A stretch of DNA of 64,000 bases from positions 843,111-907,110 of the forward strand of contig NZ_LT671675.1 of assembly GCF_900143685.1 (NCBI RefSeq), given 5' to 3'. Below are positions 59,239 through 64,000 of this stretch, piece by piece. The DNA comes from Parolsenella massiliensis (lineage in GTDB: Bacteria > Actinomycetota > Coriobacteriia > Coriobacteriales > Atopobiaceae). The notes under the pieces are model-generated. The model had not been told where the DNA came from and did not search any database. It saw only the letters and a list, made by a program, of their open reading frames with translations. How positions within the stretch are numbered: position 1 is the stretch's first letter; every line of letters begins with the position of its first letter. Both the position numbers and the translations under genes were made by a program.

Positions 59239-60755
59239 TGGGGTGCCTTGCGATCCATGCGGCAACGCTCAGGGGCGTCGAGGCTGCCCATGTCACGGTT
59301 GAGGTGGCCTTGTCTGGCGGCCTTCCCAACATCACGGTCGTGGGCAACCCCTCTTCCTCGGTGCTCGAGTCGAGGAACCGAATCCGCTGCGCGATCTCCC
59401 AGTGTGGCTTCGAGGTGCCCCGCATGGGTGTCACGGTCAATCTCGCACCTAGTGACATGAAAAAGGTGGGGACGGGTCTCGACCTTCCCATGGCCATCGC
59501 AATCCTGGCTGCAACCGGCCAGATTCCCAGCGCGGGACTTGAGAGGTGCCTGTTCGTGGGCGAGCTAGGCTTGGGAGGGCGTGTGAGCGGAGTCTCGGGC
59601 GGCATCGCCTACGCCCTGCTTGCCCGTGAGCTTGGGCTCACGCTTGTGGGCTCGCCCGACTTCATTCGCTCCTCCATTGGGGCCTCTACAGAGGACGTGG
59701 CGCTTGAGCTCGACTTCATTTCTCAACTTAAGAGAAGCGTTTCGAGCCTTCGCGAACCCTCCGTGTCCGCCTTTGGCGAGCCGGCCCCAGAGTCCGCCGC
59801 ACTCGACTACGCCGACGTGGTCGACCAGGAATCAGCCAAGCGGGCACTCGTAATTGCTGCCACGGGCGGGCATGGCGCGCTCATGACGGGTCCTCCGGGT
59901 GCTGGCAAGACCATGCTTGCGAAGCGACTGCCCACGATTCTCCCTCCTCTGGACGAGGCGGAGGCCCTGGAGGCCATGCTCGTACACTCGGTGTGTTCGC
60001 TTCCCGTTGACGAGATTGCGATGGGCAGGCGGCCGTTTCGGGCGCCTCATCACGCCGTCACGCTTGCAGGGCTTGTTGGCGGAGGAAACCCGGTAACGCC
60101 AGGGGAGGCATCGCTGGCCCATGGGGGAGTCCTGTTTTTGGACGAGCTTCCTGAGTTCTCGCCCTCCGTGCTCCAGTCACTTCGGCAGCCCATGGAGGAG
60201 GGGGAGATTCGTCTCGTGCGTGCAGACGGAACCTATTCGTTTCCCAGCCGGTTCCAGCTTCTGGCTGCCGCCAACCCCTGTCCCTGCGGCCACTTTGGAG
60301 ACAGGGGACACGTGTGCCGCTGCTCGCCCTCACAAATCGCGCGCTACCAGGCCCGTGTAGGCGGCGCGCTCATGGACCGAATCGACGTGTTCGTCGACGT
60401 AACGAGACCGGCCGCCTCCAACGTCATCAAGGGCGCCAAGGGCATGAGCTCGGCTGAGATGCGCGCTCAAGTCCTTAAGGGACGTGAGTTCGCCTCGTGG
60501 AGAAGCTCGAGGGCGGAATGCGCGCAACCGGGATCTGTGGAGAGCTGCCTGCTTTCGGATGGCGCTCAGTCGCTTCTCGAGCTCATGGCCGAGCGGCTGT
60601 CGCTGGGAGGAAGGGCCATCTCGAGGACGGCTCGCGTGGCGAGGAGCATCGCCGACCTTGCGGAGCGCGAGAGCGTCGAGGCAGACGACATCGCCGAGGC
60701 CTGTGCGTTCAGAGGCCGCTATGCCCTGGAGGATGATTTCAATGGGAACTCCTAG
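59238..60755 (+). CDS. comM: YifB/ComM-family Mg-chelatase-like AAA+ ATPase
   Basis: 505 residues. An N-terminal Lon-protease-like substrate domain (VEVALSGGLPNITVVGNPSSSVLESRNRIRCAISQCGFEVP) is followed by the AAA+ core with GPPGAGKTMLAKRLPTILPPL (Walker A), RPFRAPHHAVTLAGLVGGG, LAHGGVLFLDELPEFSPSVLQSLRQPMEEGEI (Walker B) and AAANPCPCGHFGDRGHVCRCSPSQIARYQARV (Cys cluster). In ComM this hexameric helicase aids branch migration in natural transformation. Gene order yraN-comM-dprA supports a DNA-uptake/recombination theme. Confidence 0.9.
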   Translation: MGCLAIHAATLRGVEAAHVTVEVALSGGLPNITVVGNPSSSVLESRNRIRCAISQCGFEVPRMGVTVNLAPSDMKKVGTGLDLPMAIAILAATGQIPSAGLERCLFVGELGLGGRVSGVSGGIAYALLARELGLTLVGSPDFIRSSIGASTEDVALELDFISQLKRSVSSLREPSVSAFGEPAPESAALDYADVVDQESAKRALVIAATGGHGALMTGPPGAGKTMLAKRLPTILPPLDEAEALEAMLVHSVCSLPVDEIAMGRRPFRAPHHAVTLAGLVGGGNPVTPGEASLAHGGVLFLDELPEFSPSVLQSLRQPMEEGEIRLVRADGTYSFPSRFQLLAAANPCPCGHFGDRGHVCRCSPSQIARYQARVGGALMDRIDVFVDVTRPAASNVIKGAKGMSSAEMRAQVLKGREFASWRSSRAECAQPGSVESCLLSDGAQSLLELMAERLSLGGRAISRTARVARSIADLAERESVEADDIAEACAFRGRYALEDDFNGNS

Positions 60756-61668
60756 CAGGTATCTTTCGGTCATCGAGGAAATGGCTCGCTGGGAGCTGGC
60801 TCCCGGTGACGCGGGGTATCCCGAGCCCCTGCTCGACCTTGGCGACGAGGCTCCGGTGCTTCACGGATACGGCGACCCCTCCGCACTTCTTGGTGAGTGC
60901 ATCTCCATCATTGGCGCGAGAAAGGCCTCGCCCTATGGGAAGACCTGTGCGAAGATGGCCGGAAGGGCAGCCGCCGAGTGTGGCATCACGGTGGTCTCAG
61001 GCGGGGCTGTTGGCTGCGACCAGTGCGCCGGGACCTCCGCGCTTGACGCGGGCGGCAAGACCGTCGTCATCCCCGGTTGTGGGGCAGACCGCGTCTACCC
61101 CTCCTCGAGCGACGAGCTCTTTGCGAGGGCCGTGTCCCATGGGGGCTGCGTCGTCTCTCTGGAGCATTGGGGCGCGCCTCCCGCTCGCTACACGTTCGTG
61201 AGAAGGAATAACGTCATTGCAGCCCTGTCTTCGGTTCTTGTGGTGTGCGAGGCAGGGAGGCCCTCCGGCACGTTCCATACGGCGACGAAGGCCGCCGAAC
61301 TCGGCCGCAAGGTCTATGCCGTGCCCGGATCGATTTTCTCGGCGAACTCGCGGGGAACGAACTGGCTCATCGAATCAGGCGCCTCCGCCGTCATTGACGA
61401 GGAGTCCCTGGAGGGCCTCATTGCGCTTGACTATGGTCGGCTGAGGTCACAGGTCGAGACCCATGACCTGCCAAGGGGGAAGCTGCTCGATGCGCTTGTG
61501 GCCTCTCCGATGCGCGCTGATGAGATCTCGGTCTTCCTCGGGCTTGGCCTTCCCCAGACGCTTGCCGTGCTTGCCGAGCAGGAGGCGCTCGGCCTTGTGT
61601 GCCGCCTTCCGGATGCGAGATTCGCACCCACCGAGGCAGCGCTAGTGGGGCACAATGTAGGGTCGTAA
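60742..61668 (+). CDS. dprA: DNA-processing protein DprA
   Basis: 308 residues. The Rossmann-like core ISIIGARKASPYGKTCAKMAGRAAAECGITVVSGGAVGCDQCAGTSALDAGGKTVVIPGCGADRVYPSSSDELFARAVSHGGCVVSLEH and FVRRNNVIAALSSVLVVCEAGRPSGTFHTATKAAELGRKVYAVPGSIFSANSRGTNWLIESGASAVID are DprA hallmarks. A C-terminal winged-helix DML1-like domain follows. It loads RecA on incoming ssDNA. ATG at 60742 follows GGAGG by 9 bases and overlaps comM by 14; an ATG three codons earlier sits on the ribosome site and is rejected. Confidence 0.94.
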   Translation: MGTPSRYLSVIEEMARWELAPGDAGYPEPLLDLGDEAPVLHGYGDPSALLGECISIIGARKASPYGKTCAKMAGRAAAECGITVVSGGAVGCDQCAGTSALDAGGKTVVIPGCGADRVYPSSSDELFARAVSHGGCVVSLEHWGAPPARYTFVRRNNVIAALSSVLVVCEAGRPSGTFHTATKAAELGRKVYAVPGSIFSANSRGTNWLIESGASAVIDEESLEGLIALDYGRLRSQVETHDLPRGKLLDALVASPMRADEISVFLGLGLPQTLAVLAEQEALGLVCRLPDARFAPTEAALVGHNVGS

Positions 61669-61694
61669 CTTGGATGCAACGGGACGGGAGTTCT

Positions 61695-63020
61695 ATGGGC
61701 GCGAATGAGACAGTGACGGTCGTGGGTGCAGGCCTTGCGGGCTGCGAGTGCGCGCTTCAACTCGCAAGGCGCGGCGTCCCCGTTCGCCTCGTCGAGCAGA
61801 GGCCCAAGAAGAGCTCCCCGGCCCATCACACGGATGGCATGGCCGAGCTTGTCTGCTCCAACTCCCTCAAGTCCATGAGGCACGACTCGGCCGCGGGGCT
61901 TCTCAAGGAGGAGCTCGCGCTCATGGGCTCAGAGCTCATCGCTCTCGCCAAGCAGGCTGCGGTCCCGGCCGGCGGCGCCTTGGCCGTCGACCGCGAGCGC
62001 TTCTCCGAGCTTGTGGGCGCTCGAGTTGTCAGCGAGCCCCTCATCGAGGTCGTTCACGAGGAAGCCACATCTGTTCCCGAGGGGCGGAGCGTCATCGCTG
62101 CGGGCCCTCTGTGCTCGTACGCCCTTGCCAGCTGTCTCTCGCAACTCGTGGGCAGCGAGTCCCTCTCCTTCTTCGATGCCGCCGCGCCCATCGTGGACGC
62201 GGAGACGATCGATCGCTCCATCGTTTTCTCGCAGTCTCGCTACGAGGAGCAGGGGGCCGGCGACTATCTCAACTGCCCCATGAACAAGGATGAGTACGAG
62301 GCATTTATGGAGGCGCTGCTTGGGGCCGAGCGCGTCGTGGCCCGTGACTTCGAGCAGAGGGACCTCTTCTGTGCCTGCCAGCCCGTCGAGGAAGTTGCTC
62401 GCACGGGTATCGACGCCGCGCGCTACGGCGCCATGAAGCCCGTGGGGCTCACCGACCCCCGAACGGGGCGTCGCCCGTGGGCCGTGGTGCAGCTCAGGCC
62501 CGAGAACGCGGACCGCACGTCCTACAACCTCGTGGGCTTCCAGACGAACCTCACGTGGCCCGAGCAGAAGCGCGTCTTCCGTCTCATCCCCGGGCTCGAG
62601 AACGCCGAGTTCTTCCGCTATGGCGTCATGCACAGGAACTCGTTCGTCGACGCGCCCCGCGTGCTTGACGACACGTTTGCCATCCCGGGGACCAAGACGA
62701 GGCTTGCGGGACAGATCTGCGGAACCGAGGGCTACACCGAGGCCATCGCCTCGGGTCTGCTTGCGGCGCTCAACACCTTTGCCGACGTCTCCGGCCTGGA
62801 GCACGTCCGTCTCCCGCGAACGGGCGCGCTTGGCTCGCTCGTGTCCTATGCCACGAATCCCGCCACGTCTCCCTACCAGCCCATGCACGTCAACTTCGGC
62901 ATCGTGCCGCCCCTGGAGGGTCCAAGGCTCAAGAAGCGCGAGCGCTACGCCCGCTATGCGGACCGCGCCATCACCGACCTTTCCGCCTACGTTGCCGAGC
63001 GCAATGACCTGTTCTCCTAG
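61695..63020 (+). CDS. trmFO: tRNA (uracil-5-)-methyltransferase TrmFO (folate/FAD)
   Basis: 441 residues. VTVVGAGLAGCECALQLARRGVPVRLVEQRPKKSSPAHHTDGMAELVCSNSLKSMRHDSAAGLLKEELALMGSEL is the FAD-binding N-terminus. YLNCPMNKDEYEAFMEALLGAERV, MKPVGLTDPRTGRRPWAVVQLRPENADRTSYNLVGFQTNLTWPEQKRVFRLIPGLENAEFFRYGVMHRNSFVDAP and AGQICGTEGYTEAIASGLLAALN are TrmFO signatures. It forms T54 in tRNA using methylene-THF. ATG follows GGGAG. The dprA-trmFO-xerC order is typical of Gram-positives. Confidence 0.95.
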   Translation: MGANETVTVVGAGLAGCECALQLARRGVPVRLVEQRPKKSSPAHHTDGMAELVCSNSLKSMRHDSAAGLLKEELALMGSELIALAKQAAVPAGGALAVDRERFSELVGARVVSEPLIEVVHEEATSVPEGRSVIAAGPLCSYALASCLSQLVGSESLSFFDAAAPIVDAETIDRSIVFSQSRYEEQGAGDYLNCPMNKDEYEAFMEALLGAERVVARDFEQRDLFCACQPVEEVARTGIDAARYGAMKPVGLTDPRTGRRPWAVVQLRPENADRTSYNLVGFQTNLTWPEQKRVFRLIPGLENAEFFRYGVMHRNSFVDAPRVLDDTFAIPGTKTRLAGQICGTEGYTEAIASGLLAALNTFADVSGLEHVRLPRTGALGSLVSYATNPATSPYQPMHVNFGIVPPLEGPRLKKRERYARYADRAITDLSAYVAERNDLFS

Positions 63021-63942
63021 CGGGCGGCTCGAGCGCTCCCAAGACGAGTTCGAGCGCCGGGCGGGGGAGTTCTGCACCTATCTTCGAGACGTGCGCAACC
63101 TGTCTCCCAACACCATACGTGCGTACGAGACCGACCTTCAGGCACTCGTCGAATGGGCGAGGCGCGAGGGCGTCGACCCGTTCCACGTGTCCCACGGGCA
63201 GATCAGGGAATGGCTCGCCGAGCTTAGGGGCGCCGGGTATGCCACGACCACCCAGAACCGTCATCTTTCCGCGGTCCGCTCTCTCTACAAGTGGCTCGTG
63301 AGTCGCGACATCACGGACGAGGATGCGGCGGCTGCCGTCGCGAGCCCCAAGCTCTCCAAGCGCCTGCCCAGCACGCTCTCGGACTCAGACGTGGGGCGCC
63401 TGCTCTCGGCCTGTTCCGATGACCCGGAGGGCTTACGGGATCGGGCGCTCATTGAGCTGCTCTACGCGAGCGGCGCCCGAATCTCTGAGGCCTCGGCCCT
63501 CGACGTCCGCGACGTCGACGTGCGCCAGCGACAGGTGAGGCTTTTTGGCAAGGGTTCGAAGGAGCGCGTCGTTCCCTTGTACCCTCGAGCGGTCGAGGCG
63601 GTGCAGGCATACGTCAGGGACGCGCGGCCAAGCCTTGCCTGCTGCTCCGGCCGGGCAACCAACGCCCTGTTTCTCTCCAGCCGTGGTAACCGGATGAGCG
63701 CCGCGGCCCTTCGTGAGCGTTTCGAGCGCCTCGTGAAGCTCGCTGGGCTCGACCCGTCAATCACGCCGCACGCCATGCGCCACACCTTTGCGACGCAGCT
63801 CCTTGACGGCGGAGCCGACCTCAGAAGCGTTCAGGAGCTTCTCGGCCACGAGAGCCTCTCCACCACGCAGATATACACGCATCTTTCCGTGGAGCGGCTC
63901 AAGGCGGCGGCCCTGCAGGCGCATCCCAGGTCGGGCGAGTAG
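63004..63942 (+). CDS. xerC: Tyrosine recombinase XerC/XerD family
   Basis: 312 residues. An N-terminal SAM-like DNA-binding domain (about 15-100: FCTYLRDVRNLSPNTIRAYETDLQALVEW) precedes the catalytic domain with Arg159 (YASGARISEASAL), Lys183 (FGKGSKERVVPL), His256/Arg259 (PHAMRHTFATQLL), His282 (GHESLSTTQIYTH) and Tyr291. All catalytic residues are present. ATG at 63004 overlaps trmFO by 17 bases with a weak ribosome site. Position after trmFO, with no adjacent att repeat, favours chromosomal dimer resolution over a phage integrase. Confidence 0.93.
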   Translation: MTCSPSGRLERSQDEFERRAGEFCTYLRDVRNLSPNTIRAYETDLQALVEWARREGVDPFHVSHGQIREWLAELRGAGYATTTQNRHLSAVRSLYKWLVSRDITDEDAAAAVASPKLSKRLPSTLSDSDVGRLLSACSDDPEGLRDRALIELLYASGARISEASALDVRDVDVRQRQVRLFGKGSKERVVPLYPRAVEAVQAYVRDARPSLACCSGRATNALFLSSRGNRMSAAALRERFERLVKLAGLDPSITPHAMRHTFATQLLDGGADLRSVQELLGHESLSTTQIYTHLSVERLKAAALQAHPRSGE

Positions 63943-63943
63943 G

Positions 63944-64000
63944 GTGGAGACGCACCTCTTGTGTGCTGCGCTTGAAGAGGCTCAACGCACGTCTTGCGCC
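63944..64000 (+). CDS. Possible start of a further gene (partial)
   Basis: A GTG one base after the xerC stop opens a frame of 19 codons to the window edge (VETHLLCAALEEAQRTSCA). The region before it (CGGGCGAGTAGG) is a poor ribosome site. It may be the 5' end of the next gene in this run, or non-coding; too short to identify. Confidence 0.3.
   Translation, partial: METHLLCAALEEAQRTSCA

Noticed and set aside
63004-63942. XerC-like gene as a phage or element integrase
   Set aside because: It sits in the standard trmFO-xerC position with host-like composition, and there are no flanking att repeats or phage genes.

Overview
The window reads as one contiguous piece of ordinary chromosome from a high-G+C, Gram-positive bacterium. 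Third codon positions are strongly G/C, GTG and TTG starts are frequent, and genes sit in tight, often overlapping (ATGA, GTGA, TGATG) runs. The gene set is an elongating-rod wall module (mreBCD, PBP2, rodA), anaerobic class III ribonucleotide reductase, tRNA-dependent housekeeping genes and no outer-membrane genes. Together with the style of the proteins this points to Actinomycetota, most likely class Coriobacteriia (Olsenella/Atopobium-like). The taxonomic call is inference. I see no prophage, transposase, CRISPR array or rRNA; one tRNA gene is present.

Layout. 1-7.3 kb: tail of an amino-acid ABC permease, a cytidylate-kinase-like protein, a YbhN-type membrane protein, gltX (minus), an RmlA-like nucleotidyltransferase, a lipid-kinase-like protein (minus) and RNase D. 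7.3-10.6 kb: a membrane zinc peptidase, xseA-xseB, a HIT protein and a C_GCAxxG_C_C protein. 10.6-15.3 kb: trpS (minus), then nrdD and nrdG behind a probable NrdR box pair. 15.3-24.4 kb: one minus-strand aromatic amino-acid operon (DAHP synthase, tyrA, aroB, aroA, aroC, pheA, an aroE-aroK fusion, aroQ) that encodes the whole shikimate pathway plus the branches to phenylalanine and tyrosine. Its last gene is a striking fusion of a PTS EIIB domain to type II dehydroquinase. 24.4-24.9 kb: tRNA-Arg(CCG) with a duplicated, rearranged 3' end. 24.9-31 kb: a P-type ATPase, aconitase and a zinc-ribbon membrane protein. 31-39.8 kb: cyclophilin, a TPR membrane protein and the mreB-mreC-mreD-pbp2-rodA wall cluster with an uncharacterised last gene. 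39.8-46.3 kb: rplU-rpmA-obgE-proB-proA-nadD-yqeK-rsfS. 46.4-49.6 kb: a minus-strand response regulator-histidine kinase-dinB unit. 49.8-57.4 kb: rpsP-khpA-rimM-trmD-lepB-glyQ-glyS, a PPDK regulator and a dGTPase-like gene. 57.4-64 kb: rplS-rnhB-yraN-comM/yifB-dprA-trmFO-xerC and possibly the start of another gene.

The most unusual item is the EIIB-AroQ protein. The phosphorylatable cysteine motif of the EIIB domain and the catalytic residues of the dehydroquinase are both intact, and no EIIC or EIIA partner lies nearby. This suggests, as a hypothesis, that PTS phosphorylation state (sugar/PEP supply) is sensed by the shikimate pathway, which itself consumes PEP. Secondary points of interest are the rearranged tRNA-Arg 3' end, paired structured intergenic elements, probable NrdR and response-regulator operators, a leader hairpin before rplS, and key-residue changes in the RmlA-like enzyme and the P-type ATPase. 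All functional assignments come from reading motifs in the translated sequence; no database search was run.
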